Notes: generated by a model not told the origin, from the sequence alone. Numbered from the stretch's first letter, positions 12,767 through 21,931 are shown. The stretch: DNA of 64,000 nt from Anaerolineaceae bacterium (GCA_012839565.1 DUMZ01000019.1:1-64000), one strand, 5' to 3'. Made by a program: numbers and translations.

Positions 12767-13258
12767 CTATGGATTATAACCGTCCGGCGTGGTGCCGTAT
12801 TGATTAAAAAGGGCTTCCCACTCCTCAACTTCGCCTACCGTCAATCCTTCAAAAGCTTGCGTTCTTTCCGGGTCTTCTACCAGTTTCTCAATAAGCATAT
12901 CGGCGAAATCTTCACTGCGAATAATCGGCACATAGCGCGCCCTGGCAGCCGCCTGAATCATCCTGTCGGAACTCACGAGGCTATGGTTTCTTGCTTCGCC
13001 AGCTAATTTGTGGATATGCGCGATTATTGCTGAATCAGCGCTCTGTCCAGCCGGCACAAAAACGGCTTTTAGCAATCCAAAGTTACGTTCACCACTCTGC
13101 CCGTCAGTCGCGCGGTCAAAAAACACTCTGGCGCGAGATCGTGTCAGGCGCAAAAAAGGAATTAACAAATCAATTAACTTTTTTTCATCCTCAGGGTCGC
13201 TTAGTTTCAAACCCGGGATTTTAGGGATAAGATTGTGTCCATCAATAATGTAATGCAT
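12767..13258 (-). CDS. NYN-domain (YacP/Rae1-like) ribonuclease
   Basis: 163 residues. It starts MHYIIDGHNLI, the first acidic motif of the NYN/PIN-like fold. RVFFDRA, SADSAIIAHI and SLVSSDRMIQAAAR follow, supplying the further Asp residues that bind metal in this family. Relatives include Bacillus YacP (Rae1), a ribosome-associated mRNA endonuclease. Length fits the family. The start has an AGGT ribosome site. The C-terminal extension after about 115 is acidic and not recognised. It stands alone between the capA-like gene and the zinc-ribbon operon, which runs the other way. Confidence 0.85.
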   Translation of the reverse strand: MHYIIDGHNLIPKIPGLKLSDPEDEKKLIDLLIPFLRLTRSRARVFFDRATDGQSGERNFGLLKAVFVPAGQSADSAIIAHIHKLAGEARNHSLVSSDRMIQAAARARYVPIIRSEDFADMLIEKLVEDPERTQAFEGLTVGEVEEWEALFNQYGTTPDGYNP

Positions 13259-13294
13259 GCTTTGATTTTACCTGATGCATTTGACTTTTCCCAT

Positions 13295-13300
13295 TATAAT
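13295..13300 (+). promoter_or_regulatory. Candidate -10 box of the zinc-ribbon/upp operon
   Basis: TATAAT 30 bases before the TTG start at 13330, which has an SD-like GGAGGTG at 13319-13325. A TTGAC-like element lies too close (8 bases) to be its -35, so the promoter is incomplete as seen. Confidence 0.4.
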
Positions 13301-13329
13301 AGCGTAAGAACAACACGCGGAGGTGTGTT

Positions 13330-14616
13330 TTGCAAGACCCTAATAACCATTTTCCAGGCTTTGAACAAATCCCATCTAAATTAGAGGGAGTTTTGGTCTT
13401 TGCGCCTATTCCCGAAAAGGATGAGGCCCAGGCGCGTTCCTATGCCTGTCCGCAGTGTGGGGGCAGTTTAAAGTTTGATGTGAACAGTTCAGGAATGGCG
13501 TGCATTTATTGTGGCTATCTTGCACCTGTCGCCACCGCCCATGTTGGAAGACAAGCCCAAAGTTTTGAATTTACGCTTGAAAATGTTCAGGCTGCTGAAC
13601 AGGAATGGGAGACCGACCGCGAGTTGCTGCATTGCAACAATTGTGGCGCTGAACTTAGCTATCCCAAAGGCGCCATCGCAGCCAGTTGTCCATATTGTGG
13701 GTCGAACAAAGTCAATCTTAGCCTGCCAAAAACTAAAAGCCTGCGTCCACAGGTCTTATTGCCTTTTAGCGCTACGCCTGAAGCACTCAAACCACGTATT
13801 CGTGAATGGTTAAGCAAAGGCTGGATGCACCCCAAGGCCTTAAAAGATGCCGCTCAAATGGATAAGCTAACGCCTGTTTATCTGCCCTACTGGACTTTTA
13901 GCGCGTCTATCGCGGCGGACTGGAAGGCGGAAGTTGGCCACTACGAAACCGAGCGATATTATAACTCTTCAAGTAAATCTTACGAAACCAGACAAGTTTT
14001 ACGCTGGCGATGGGAAAACGGCGCAATCACCCACTTTTTTTCTGACCTGATGGTCAACGGTGTCAGCCCCAACCGCTTGAACCACACCATGCTCAACGCG
14101 ATTGAACCGTATAACTTAAGCGGGCTGGTCCTTTTTTCTCCAGATTATTTGGTGGGCATGAACGTACAAGCTTACGAAACACCGCTTGACGACGCCTGGC
14201 AAAGCGCCAAACAGCAAATGCGCGTTAGCACCGAACGCCTCTGCGAACAAGATACTGGCAGCAGTCATGTTCGTAACATGAGTATTGACATGAGCTACGA
14301 TGACGAACAGTGGCGATATGTTTTGTTACCCTTATATCTGGCAGGATATAGCTTCGCGGGGCAATACTACAACATCATGCTCAACGGTCAAACCGGGAAA
14401 CTGGCCGGCAACAAGCCTGTGGACTGGAAGAAAGTCCGCACCATAACCTGGCTTATCGCACTTATTCCTTTACTTTTGGCACTGATTGGCTTTATTGTCA
14501 TGCAAATAAGTGGTAACTCTGGCCTGCTGACCTTTGGCGCACTGGCAAGCCTGGCCGGTATTGTCGTATCCATTTCGCTTTACAGTCAGGCGAAGAAAGC
14601 GGAGAAACTATCGTGA
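13330..14616 (+). CDS. Zinc-ribbon membrane protein, larger paralogue
   Basis: 428 residues from a TTG start supported by GGAGGTG 5 bases upstream. Residues about 38-62 and 92-115 are two zinc ribbons (CPQCGG ... CIYCG and CNNCG ... CPYCG). A soluble region rich in aromatic residues follows (LTPVYLPYWTF, RWRWENG). Two hydrophobic helices end the protein (about 372-394 and 400-420), so the ribbons and central domain should be cytoplasmic with a C-terminal anchor. I recognise only the general class of zinc-ribbon membrane proteins, with no known activity. Its stop overlaps the GTG of its smaller paralogue (GTGA), so the pair is co-translated. Confidence 0.82.
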   Translation: MQDPNNHFPGFEQIPSKLEGVLVFAPIPEKDEAQARSYACPQCGGSLKFDVNSSGMACIYCGYLAPVATAHVGRQAQSFEFTLENVQAAEQEWETDRELLHCNNCGAELSYPKGAIAASCPYCGSNKVNLSLPKTKSLRPQVLLPFSATPEALKPRIREWLSKGWMHPKALKDAAQMDKLTPVYLPYWTFSASIAADWKAEVGHYETERYYNSSSKSYETRQVLRWRWENGAITHFFSDLMVNGVSPNRLNHTMLNAIEPYNLSGLVLFSPDYLVGMNVQAYETPLDDAWQSAKQQMRVSTERLCEQDTGSSHVRNMSIDMSYDDEQWRYVLLPLYLAGYSFAGQYYNIMLNGQTGKLAGNKPVDWKKVRTITWLIALIPLLLALIGFIVMQISGNSGLLTFGALASLAGIVVSISLYSQAKKAEKLS

Positions 14617-15650
14617 CTGAACATACCGTAAACACCCCCGACCCATTCCTCACCCAAACTTGCCCGGCCTGCGCGCGAAATTACTTTGTTCCCGCGCATT
14701 GGCACAACGTGGCTTGCCCCATTTGTCAAAAAGCGATGCTGGTACCCGCAGCCCAAACGCGCAAGATGCCTTCTGTTGAACTGATCGTTAAACCCAGCCT
14801 GGACAAAGCAACGATAGACGCCCAACTGGCACGGTTTTGCAAAGGCAGTGCTTTTCCTTTTCCAGACTTCAAGCCTGAAAATCTCTCCCAACGCCTGGTT
14901 TTGGTCAACTGGCCGATATGGCTGACCGATGGTGACCTGAAAGGTGCATGGGATGCAAGATTTGGATACGACTATCAGGTCGAATCGTCACGTGAACAGA
15001 TGGGAAATGCGGGCTGGTCCAGTCAAAAAGTGATTAAAACCCGCGTAAAAGATGAACCACGCAAGGGTTTTATTGAAAGGCATTACGACAATGTGCTTTC
15101 ACCTGCCCTGCACAATCACCAGGAACGCCTGTCGCAAATTGGCAGCTATCAACTCAACCAGGCAAGCCCTGGTAAAGCTGAAGATATCGCCACTGGACTG
15201 ACACAGATCGGCACAATCGCGCCCAGTGAGTTGGAAGACTTCGTAAAACAAGAACTTTCAAAACGGGCAGCGCAGGATTGTCGCCTGGCATCTGATGCCC
15301 AACACATCCGAAATTTTACTTTCAATGGCGACTATAACAACTTGCGCTGGACGCAAGCGCTATTGCCGATGCTCGCCAGCTATTACACAGACGACAAAGG
15401 CAACCGTCATGTCGTGACAATTAACGGACAAAATGGCGCCGTCTATGGACAACGCATGGCATCGGTCAAAAAAGCGGGACTTATCACCGGCATACTTTTG
15501 GCAGTGGCAATAATTTTGGTGTTAATTCTCTATTTTGCCGAAGTTGATTTCTTCATTTGCTCCTCGGTTCTCTTAATATTGGCCTTTATCCCGCTAATAA
15601 GAGCCGCTGGCTGGAACAACAAAGAAAAGAACAAACGACCGCCAGCATAA
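14613..15650 (+). CDS. Zinc-ribbon membrane protein, smaller paralogue
   Basis: 345 residues from a GTG start that overlaps the previous stop. One zinc ribbon (CPAC ... CPIC, about residues 17-38) replaces the two in its neighbour. The central region and the paired C-terminal membrane helices (about 290-330) correspond in order to those of the upstream protein, including LRWTQALLPMLASYYTD and VTINGQNGAVYG against similar stretches there. The two are divergent paralogues and may form a heteromeric membrane assembly. Function unknown. Confidence 0.8.
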   Translation: MTEHTVNTPDPFLTQTCPACARNYFVPAHWHNVACPICQKAMLVPAAQTRKMPSVELIVKPSLDKATIDAQLARFCKGSAFPFPDFKPENLSQRLVLVNWPIWLTDGDLKGAWDARFGYDYQVESSREQMGNAGWSSQKVIKTRVKDEPRKGFIERHYDNVLSPALHNHQERLSQIGSYQLNQASPGKAEDIATGLTQIGTIAPSELEDFVKQELSKRAAQDCRLASDAQHIRNFTFNGDYNNLRWTQALLPMLASYYTDDKGNRHVVTINGQNGAVYGQRMASVKKAGLITGILLAVAIILVLILYFAEVDFFICSSVLLILAFIPLIRAAGWNNKEKNKRPPA

Positions 15651-15668
15651 ATATAAAGGAAAGCGTTT

Positions 15669-16022
15669 ATGATTATTTACATCCTTGTATTACTGTTTTA
15701 TTCCGCAGGAAGCTATCTGGCATTCACACGCGATGGTTCTGAGTTATCTCTGTGGATTTTGGCTTTTGGCGTTGTGCTGGATATCGCCATGCTCTTTTTT
15801 GACTGGACCGGAGCGAAGTTTGCTCCGCGACTTGGCGAAGGTGATCTAGCATCCAAAGTCATGCGCATATTAAGCTATTTTCTGTTTGGTGTTGGCTTTT
15901 TCCTGCGCATTTTACCTAAAATAGCCGGCTTCAAACTTTTGATTGCTTTAGCAGTCGCTGTTTGGTTAGTCTTTTTTATCCGTTCATTGACATTACACAT
16001 TAAAAGAAGGAAATCAAAATGA
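15669..16022 (+). CDS. Small integral membrane protein
   Basis: 117 residues, mostly hydrophobic, with three to four predicted membrane helices (about 1-18, 24-42, 63-83, 88-108) and a basic C-terminus. Its ATG has an AAAGGA site 18 bases after the previous stop. Its own stop overlaps the ATG of upp (ATGA), so it is translated together with upp. No family recognised. Confidence 0.72.
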   Translation: MIIYILVLLFYSAGSYLAFTRDGSELSLWILAFGVVLDIAMLFFDWTGAKFAPRLGEGDLASKVMRILSYFLFGVGFFLRILPKIAGFKLLIALAVAVWLVFFIRSLTLHIKRRKSK

Positions 16023-16642
16023 AAAATGTATTCCCCTCACCACACCCCCTGGTCTCAACCAAACTCTCGCTTTTGCGTGATGTCCGTACCGAACCCAAAA
16101 AGTTCCGTGAACTTGTGCGCGAACTCTCCGCATTACTGGCGTACGAAGCCACGCTGGATCTTGCAACACAAGATATCGAATTGCAAACCCCGCTTGCCAT
16201 GACCCAGGGCAAAAGGCTCCTTGAACGCATAGGTCTTATACCCGTTTTACGCGCCGGACTTGGCATGGTAGAAGGCGTATGGGAACTAATGCCCAGCGCG
16301 GAAGTCTGGCACATCGGTCTTTATCGCGATGAACGCACGCTTAAGCCGGTTTCCTATTACAACAGACTGCCCATTGAACCAACCGTTTCAGTCTGTTTGA
16401 TACTCGACCCGATGCTCGCAACAGGCGGTTCAGCAGTGGCAACCGTTGATATTTTGAAAGAATGGGGTGTAAGCAAAATCAAATATATCGGCATCATCGC
16501 CGCGCCAGAAGGCATTGAACGTTTGCACAACGCCCACCCAGATGTTCCTATTCACATCGCCGGCATTGATGAGCGTCTGAATGAGCACGGCTACATTCTC
16601 CCCGGTCTGGGTGATGCAGGGGACAGAATGTTTGGGACGTAA
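16019..16642 (+). CDS. upp: Uracil phosphoribosyltransferase
   Basis: 207 residues, the normal length. Makes UMP from uracil and PRPP in pyrimidine salvage, in the cytoplasm. Visible are the N-terminal [13 protein letters not shown] segment, [13 protein letters not shown], the PRPP loop [20 protein letters not shown], and the uracil-site region near the C-terminus ([17 protein letters not shown]). It ends the operon of zinc-ribbon and small membrane proteins and overlaps the small membrane protein by 4 bases. The SD AAGGA lies inside that gene. Confidence 0.96.
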   Translation: MKNVFPSPHPLVSTKLSLLRDVRTEPKKFRELVRELSALLAYEATLDLATQDIELQTPLAMTQGKRLLERIGLIPVLRAGLGMVEGVWELMPSAEVWHIGLYRDERTLKPVSYYNRLPIEPTVSVCLILDPMLATGGSAVATVDILKEWGVSKIKYIGIIAAPEGIERLHNAHPDVPIHIAGIDERLNEHGYILPGLGDAGDRMFGT

Positions 16643-16806
16643 ATTTTGCCGAACTGGCTTTTTTACTTTTGTTTTATCAGAGAATAGTCGTTCTGATGCT
16701 TGCCTGAGTTCTTCTTTTAGAATTATGTATGCCTGGGCACGAACTCAATGATAAGATACCCGCCCAAATCCGCCAGGTTGCGTGGCGCAATATCTTCTTC
16801 ACATCA

Positions 16807-16847
16807 AGTTCCTTAGCATTAAACTGGAATACTAATGCTAAGGAACT
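16807..16847 (+). terminator. Perfect 15-bp hairpin between convergent genes
   Basis: AGTTCCTTAGCATTA and its exact reverse complement TAATGCTAAGGAACT are separated by 11 bases. On the plus strand it is followed by CATTCTTTATTCT, so it may end the upp transcript. It also abuts the stop codon of the convergent small gene 16847..17083. No U tract follows it on the minus strand. Confidence 0.55.
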
Positions 16848-17083
16848 CATTCTTTATTCTTGACATCCGTTGAATCTATTACGATGGTGTCTGTTTCTGT
16901 CGGATCCGATTCAGCGTTTGCATCTTCCTTGCCCGTAAAGAATTTTTTAATATCCTTCCAATAAACACGAATGGAAATACCCAGCCCGAAAATAACGCCC
17001 AATATTATTGTGTAAATCCAACGCCCAGAGCCCAGATCTATGTGCTGGACAGGTTTAGTAAGGAAAGAAAACAAATGTGGCAT
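16847..17083 (-). CDS. Small single-helix membrane protein
   Basis: 78 residues: a short N-terminus, one hydrophobic helix (about 22-42), then a basic patch and a very acidic tail (Asp/Glu-rich from about 53). The ribosome site AAAGAGG lies 5 bases before the ATG, which is the main support that it is real. No family recognised. It is transcribed alone, between upp and mutY, and its stop touches the 15-bp hairpin. Confidence 0.6.
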   Translation of the reverse strand: MPHLFSFLTKPVQHIDLGSGRWIYTIILGVIFGLGISIRVYWKDIKKFFTGKEDANAESDPTETDTIVIDSTDVKNKE

Positions 17084-17263
17084 ATGACCTCTTTAGCTAG
17101 TTCTTTCTCAGTTTGAAAGACTCTAAGTTTAGTTTTTTGTATTTTGTTATCAGAACATCATTTTAGCACATGAGCCTGGATTTTGGCACATGGACTTCGT
17201 TAGTGCGCTTTGATTTTGCTCCCCGGGATAGATTTAAGCTGATTTCGTTCTCTTTCGCCAAAA

Positions 17264-18349
17264 TCAATCCGTCAGCCTTTTACCCAACAGTTGTTTCGAG
17301 ATTAGTCGGTCAACTTTTCCCATGGGATATTTGCTTAATGCTTCAGGCAACATCCATTCAAAAACCTCACACTCTGGTTTTCCATGCGGTCTATCCAAAG
17401 ATTCGCCATGCTGTAATGTCGCCATAAAGGCATGCAAGGTTATTTTATAGTGGGTATAGGCGTGTTTATACACGCCGACTGTTTCGCCGACATCAATTTT
17501 GATGCCAAGTTCTTCCAGTATCTCCCGCTTTAAGCCCGCCTGGAGACTTGCATCGGATTCTTCCAGTTTTCCACCCGGAAATTCCCACATACCACCCAGC
17601 AAGTCATCTTTGGCACGCTGCGCGATGAGCACTTTCTCGCCTTCGCTAATCACCGCCGCGGTCACTACATAATGCGGCACTTTGGATTTTTCTTTTCGCC
17701 TTGGCAATTCAGAAACGAGCCCTTTTTGGAAAGCAAGACAAACTGTCTTCAATGGGCATGCATCGCAAAGTGGATTGCGGGGCTTACAGATAGTCGCGCC
17801 CAGGTCCATCAAAGCCTGATTGAAATCCCCCGGGCGTTCTTTTGAGAGAGTCGCTTGCGCTATTTCTTTGAGCTGATTTTCAGTTTCTTTCTCGCCCAAA
17901 TAGCCGGTAATGGCAAATAAACGCGCATAAACGCGTCGAATGTTTCCATCTATCGCTGCAACAGGCACACCAAAAGCGATTGAGACAATCGCTGCCGCGG
18001 TATAAGGCCCAACACCAGGCAATTTCAACAAAGCATCTGTCGTTGAAGGCACTTTGCCACCAAACGTTTGCACTATCATTTTGGCACTTCGGTGCAAATT
18101 TACAGCCCGCCGATAATAGCCCAAACCTTCCCAGACCTTCAAAACCGCCTGTTCTTCGGCATTAGCCAGGTCTTGCACAGTTGGCCAGGTTTCAATAAAG
18201 CGCTGGAAATATGGCAGGACTGTTTCGACCTGCGTCTGTTGCAACATAAACTCTGAAACAAGAATATGATAAGGCAATTTCGAAGAACGCCAGGGGAGTT
18301 CCCTGGCGTTTGTGTCATACCAGTTCAAGAGTAAGTTTTGAACAGACAC
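17264..18349 (-). CDS. mutY: Adenine DNA glycosylase
   Basis: 361 residues, normal length. Removes adenine mispaired with 8-oxoguanine. All parts are intact. Catalytic Glu is at about 33 (SEFMLQQTQV). The helix-hairpin-helix is LPGVGPYTAAA (110-120) with Asp134 in AAIDGN. Four iron-sulphur cysteines C188-x6-C195-x2-C198-x5-C204 are present. A C-terminal Nudix-like 8-oxoG recognition domain carries the box GGKLEESDASLQ... REILEELGI (259-283). The start follows the stop of the 100-residue gene by 2 bases, so it is the last gene of a unit with the two genes upstream. Confidence 0.96.
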   Translation of the reverse strand: MSVQNLLLNWYDTNARELPWRSSKLPYHILVSEFMLQQTQVETVLPYFQRFIETWPTVQDLANAEEQAVLKVWEGLGYYRRAVNLHRSAKMIVQTFGGKVPSTTDALLKLPGVGPYTAAAIVSIAFGVPVAAIDGNIRRVYARLFAITGYLGEKETENQLKEIAQATLSKERPGDFNQALMDLGATICKPRNPLCDACPLKTVCLAFQKGLVSELPRRKEKSKVPHYVVTAAVISEGEKVLIAQRAKDDLLGGMWEFPGGKLEESDASLQAGLKREILEELGIKIDVGETVGVYKHAYTHYKITLHAFMATLQHGESLDRPHGKPECEVFEWMLPEALSKYPMGKVDRLISKQLLGKRLTD

Positions 18350-18351
18350 AA

Positions 18352-18654
18352 CTAGAACTGAAACCCACCTTTTAGGTCAAATACTTTTACATCATAGTCT
18401 TCAACGAAATCCAGCAGCTCGTTTTCCAAATCCAACCAGCCAGTTGATTCGAGTAGATGACGCGCCTTGGTTACCGTAGGCAATACACCTCCAACCAACA
18501 TTGCCGGACGCTCGCCATAAGCTGTTAACCACGCGTCAGTGAGTACCAGTCCCAGCTGATTCACTTTAGGCAAATATTCGCTAACGACGAATTCAAAGTA
18601 TTCCTGTTCGTTGCCTCGTTTGAGGTCCCAGGTCATTACAACTTTTACTGCCAT
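18352..18654 (-). CDS. Small conserved-looking cytoplasmic protein, probably alpha-beta barrel
   Basis: 100 residues, no signal or membrane helix. The pattern VKVVMTWDLKRGNEQEYFEFV ... GERPAMLVGGVL ... VKVFDL suggests a ferredoxin-like dimeric alpha-beta barrel, as in small monooxygenase-like or NIPSNAP-like proteins; this is a fold guess only. It lies 1 base after the metallo-beta-lactamase-fold gene and 2 bases before mutY, so it is co-transcribed with both. Confidence 0.7.
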   Translation of the reverse strand: MAVKVVMTWDLKRGNEQEYFEFVVSEYLPKVNQLGLVLTDAWLTAYGERPAMLVGGVLPTVTKARHLLESTGWLDLENELLDFVEDYDVKVFDLKGGFQF

Positions 18655-18655
18655 T

Positions 18656-19306
18656 TTATAACGCCATTAATTTGGGGTCCAAAGCAATTACACGGGTTTC
18701 TTCAGTGAATGACGACGCGTTTGCCTTGTATGACTCCATTGTCTCCAGTTGGGTAATGCCCATTTCCTTTAGGAATTTGCTCAAAGGCTCAAGTGCCAGC
18801 TTTGAGTGAGGCGTTGCATAATGCATGGGAATAACGATATTCGGCTCAAGCATGCTAATCAGTTCAGCGGCTTTTGAAGCGTTCAAAGCGCCACCCTCGC
18901 CAACGGGCACCAAAGCAATATTGATTTGTCCCAGTTCCTCAACTGCATTTTGGGGCGGAATATTATTAGCCTGCCCAAGATGCATGATAGTCATATTGCC
19001 ATAATCATATACATACAAGGTATTGCGCATTACTTTTTTATCGGTAGTGAATGGATTAGTTTGGATACCCGTGATAAAAACGCCCCCGCGTTCATACTCA
19101 CCCGGGCCATCAATAACAAATGGCTCAGGGCGAATAACACTCACGTTATTGTGTGAAAGATCGTTGGAACTAACCGTGACAATATCAGCTTTCAACTTTA
19201 AGGGGTTATAGCCCGCAACTTTCGAGTCGAATGGGTCCGTAACCACAGTTGCCATACCGCGTTCAACAAATCGAAAACAAGAATGTCCGTACCAAGTAAT
19301 TTCCAT
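18656..19306 (-). CDS. Metallo-beta-lactamase-fold protein with degenerate metal motif
   Basis: 216 residues. The start MEITWYGHSCFRF and the segments TDPF, NTLYVYDYGNMTIMHLGQ and IPMHYATPHSKL are typical of the UPF0173-like branch of the metallo-beta-lactamase fold. The key metal motif H-x-H-x-D-H should sit at about residues 46-52. Here it reads SSNDLSH, so only the last His survives. The protein is probably not an ordinary metal hydrolase. Compare the intact relative at 50352..51041, which has HGHGDH. Confidence 0.82.
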   Translation of the reverse strand: MEITWYGHSCFRFVERGMATVVTDPFDSKVAGYNPLKLKADIVTVSSNDLSHNNVSVIRPEPFVIDGPGEYERGGVFITGIQTNPFTTDKKVMRNTLYVYDYGNMTIMHLGQANNIPPQNAVEELGQINIALVPVGEGGALNASKAAELISMLEPNIVIPMHYATPHSKLALEPLSKFLKEMGITQLETMESYKANASSFTEETRVIALDPKLMAL

Positions 19307-19423
19307 AAGTCCTCCGTGCCTCGTTCTCGTTCGTGAGGCGTCTTTATTATATCAGCTGAACAAAACTGACGAAAGATTATCGCTCATTCTGTCCGCGCTT
19401 CAACATTCGATTATGCTTTGCCT

Positions 19424-20182
19424 TTATTTGACGGATTTCAAAAAGCCTGGCGTTTTGAGATTGTACTCCAACAGATAAGTCAAATGATGCTGAATGAGAT
19501 GATTTATCTCGTCTTGTATCTCTGATGGAATAGTCAGGGATTTTATCTTTGACCACGCAGAACGCTGAAAATGACGCATATACTTGAGGGCATTAAGCGA
19601 AATGCGCCACGCGGTCGGATCCGCAGAAAAGCTCCTGGGGCATAACGCCCCACCCAGCTTGGGCGAGTAATATTGCGCTTCGGGCAATATCTCCGCATCG
19701 CAAGCTACACAACGTTGCAGTTCCGGTCGAAAGCCAACCAGGTCAAGCAGACGTATTTCAAAATACAGTGTCACCGTTGTTGGCGCGAAGCCTTCATCCA
19801 GACGCTGAAGCCCATCCAGCAATATCTGAAAAAGCCCACGATTTGGGCCTTCTTCGTAGCTAAAGCGATCGATTAACTCGACAAGATATGCAGCCCGCGC
19901 CGTAAGGTTCAGGTCTTCGCGGATGTTTTGAAAAGTGCGTTGCGCTTCTGCCTGAGATATCAATTCCCAGGTGCGCCCTTTTGCCAGCTGTAATGAAACC
20001 AGGGTGAAAGGTTCCAGATGTCCGGCTTTTCGGCTTTTCAGCTTGCGCACACCTTTAGCAATCGCCTGAACTTTACCGAATTCCTGGGTGTAAAGCGTCA
20101 AAATGCGGTCTGCCTCGCCATATTCGCGGTGCTTAAGTACGATTGCCAGCGCGCGATACGAGCGCGCCCCACCTTGCGACAC
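19424..20182 (-). CDS. recO: DNA repair protein RecO
   Basis: 252 residues, normal size. Mediates RecA loading in the RecFOR pathway. The N-terminal OB-fold is seen in SYRALAIVLKHREYGEADRI and FGKVQAIAKGVRK. A C-terminal helical region follows with a zinc-site start (CVACDAEILPEAQYY ... ALC). The start is GTG at 20182. It lies 61 bases after cdd on the same strand. Confidence 0.93.
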   Translation of the reverse strand: MSQGGARSYRALAIVLKHREYGEADRILTLYTQEFGKVQAIAKGVRKLKSRKAGHLEPFTLVSLQLAKGRTWELISQAEAQRTFQNIREDLNLTARAAYLVELIDRFSYEEGPNRGLFQILLDGLQRLDEGFAPTTVTLYFEIRLLDLVGFRPELQRCVACDAEILPEAQYYSPKLGGALCPRSFSADPTAWRISLNALKYMRHFQRSAWSKIKSLTIPSEIQDEINHLIQHHLTYLLEYNLKTPGFLKSVK

Positions 20183-20243
20183 GCCTAAATCCTTTCCGCC
20201 CGCTCTGTCATGCCAAGCTTCACCGTTTCAACGATATGCAGTA

Positions 20244-20672
20244 TCAGGCGGATATCTGCAAATCTTCGGGGCCAAACGAACGTGGCAAGAGATCAGAAAA
20301 CTTCATTTCCTCAACAAGCTCACCCACGCCATTCAAAATAAAGATCGGCGTATCGTCATCAAGAAATTCGCGCATTACCTGCCGGCAGGCACCACAAGGC
20401 GAACCCCCGTTCGCTGTGCTCACCGCAAGCGCGATAATCTTACGATGTCCCGCTTCCACTGCCTTGAATATCGCTACCCGTTCGGCACAAATGCCCGAAG
20501 GATAGGCGGCATTTTCGATATTGCAACCGCCATAGATGCGCCCATCTTCCACCAGCACCGCTGCGCCAACCTTATAACGCGAATACGGTGCATAGGCGTT
20601 TTGCGCGCTTTGGCTTGCTAAAACTTTTAGCGCGTTTAGTTTTCTTTCATCAATCACATTAGGCTGGACCAT
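20244..20672 (-). CDS. cdd: Cytidine deaminase
   Basis: 142 residues, the homotetrameric size class. Converts cytidine and deoxycytidine to uridines in pyrimidine salvage. The zinc and catalytic motifs are complete: C62-A-E64 in GICAERVA and PCGACRQ (C93, C96). NAYAPYSRYKVGAA and GCNIENAAY build the nucleoside pocket. Its ATG overlaps the end of the CBS-domain gene upstream by 14 bases. Confidence 0.96.
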   Translation of the reverse strand: MVQPNVIDERKLNALKVLASQSAQNAYAPYSRYKVGAAVLVEDGRIYGGCNIENAAYPSGICAERVAIFKAVEAGHRKIIALAVSTANGGSPCGACRQVMREFLDDDTPIFILNGVGELVEEMKFSDLLPRSFGPEDLQISA

Positions 20673-21930
20673 AGTTCACATCTTCCATTTCTTCGCCTGC
20701 ACCAAGGCGCACTTTTACGTTGAGAATTCTTCGGGCCTGAACCTGCTCAATGATAAATTCAATGCCATCACTGATGACCATTTCGCCGGGCTCTGGCACA
20801 CGGCCAATTTGACCATACAGGTAGCCACCCAAAGTATCGGCATATTCATCAGAAAGTTCCGCGCCAGTAATTTCGTTGAACTCGTCGATAGTAGCACGCC
20901 CCAGGATGAAAAATTCATTATCGCTTATTTGTGTGTAGAGTTGCTCTTCACCAGTATCATATTCATCGCGAATTTCGCCTACGATTTCTTCAACGATATC
21001 TTCTAGCGTTACCACCCCCGCGAAACCGCCATATTCATCAACCACAAGCGCTAAATGCACGCCCCGCGATTGCATCTCTGTGAGAAGTTCATCCACCTTT
21101 TTGGTTTCAGGCACAAAATAGGCGGTACGTAAAAGCTTGCGTTTTGACGCGATGGTTGCGTCATCATCAGTGATTGCCAGGAGATCCTTGGCGTAAAGCA
21201 AACCAACAATATTGTCGATGACGTCTTCATAGACTGGCACACGGGAATGACCGGCATTGATAAATTCCTGGCGCGCGTGGCTTATGGTCGATTCGATATC
21301 CAGGGCTAAAACGTCCATACGGGGTACCATAATCTCTTTGGTAAGCGTTTCGCTAAACTGGAAAATGGAATAAATCATTTCGCGCTCGCCTTTTTCAAGC
21401 ATGCCTTCAGCTTGTTCCAAAGAAACCCAATCGCGTAAGGTCTCATCGGTCACAGCCGGTACATTTATCTCCGCATGTGGCCCAAGCAAACCAGTCATCA
21501 CGATGGTCATCGGCTTAAACACAAAATACAGGAAATCAGCAAAGCGATGCCAGCTATAAGCGGATTTTTCAGGCGTATCTAATACTTTGCGCGAGATAAA
21601 GTATTCAAAAATGCTTATGACAAACAATACACCCAGGGCAATCAGAAGCACCCACGCAAAATGCAAGTCCGGCCAGAAATAGTGGGTTACTAATACCGTT
21701 AAAGCGCCAAGGAAAAGATGGGCAAAAGCGATTGCCAGGCGCAACGAAGTGCGCAGGCCAAGTTTTCCGGAAACTTCAAGCGTTCTTTCCGCTTTGTGAG
21801 GTTCTTTCTCAAAGTATGTCAATAGATTAGGCAATTGCGCCTGCGAAAAGGCGGCTCTGGCGGCGGAAGTCAATAAATCGAATACGACTGCCACCCCCAA
21901 GAGTGTCAATAGCCAGGGAAGTTCGTTCAC
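20659..21930 (-). CDS. HlyC/CorC-family membrane protein with CBS pair
   Basis: 423 residues if it starts at the GTG at 21930, which has AAAGGA 6 bases upstream; an earlier in-frame ATG would overlap glmU. The N-terminal region has about four hydrophobic segments (about 8-26, 66-88, 91-113 and 145-165). Then come two CBS domains (TKEIMVPRMDVLALD; GVHLALVVDEYGGFAGVVTLEDIVEEI). A C-terminal CorC/HlyC transporter-associated domain ends it (LGRATIDEFNE ... EYADTLGGYLYGQIGRVP). Members are linked to magnesium or cobalt export. It follows the glmU stop by 1 base. Confidence 0.9.
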   Translation of the reverse strand: MNELPWLLTLLGVAVVFDLLTSAARAAFSQAQLPNLLTYFEKEPHKAERTLEVSGKLGLRTSLRLAIAFAHLFLGALTVLVTHYFWPDLHFAWVLLIALGVLFVISIFEYFISRKVLDTPEKSAYSWHRFADFLYFVFKPMTIVMTGLLGPHAEINVPAVTDETLRDWVSLEQAEGMLEKGEREMIYSIFQFSETLTKEIMVPRMDVLALDIESTISHARQEFINAGHSRVPVYEDVIDNIVGLLYAKDLLAITDDDATIASKRKLLRTAYFVPETKKVDELLTEMQSRGVHLALVVDEYGGFAGVVTLEDIVEEIVGEIRDEYDTGEEQLYTQISDNEFFILGRATIDEFNEITGAELSDEYADTLGGYLYGQIGRVPEPGEMVISDGIEFIIEQVQARRILNVKVRLGAGEEMEDVNYGPA

Positions 21931-21931
21931 G

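Noticed and set aside
17101..17263. Possible gene between the small membrane protein and mutY
   Set aside because: The only open frame runs antisense into the mutY end and has no ribosome site.
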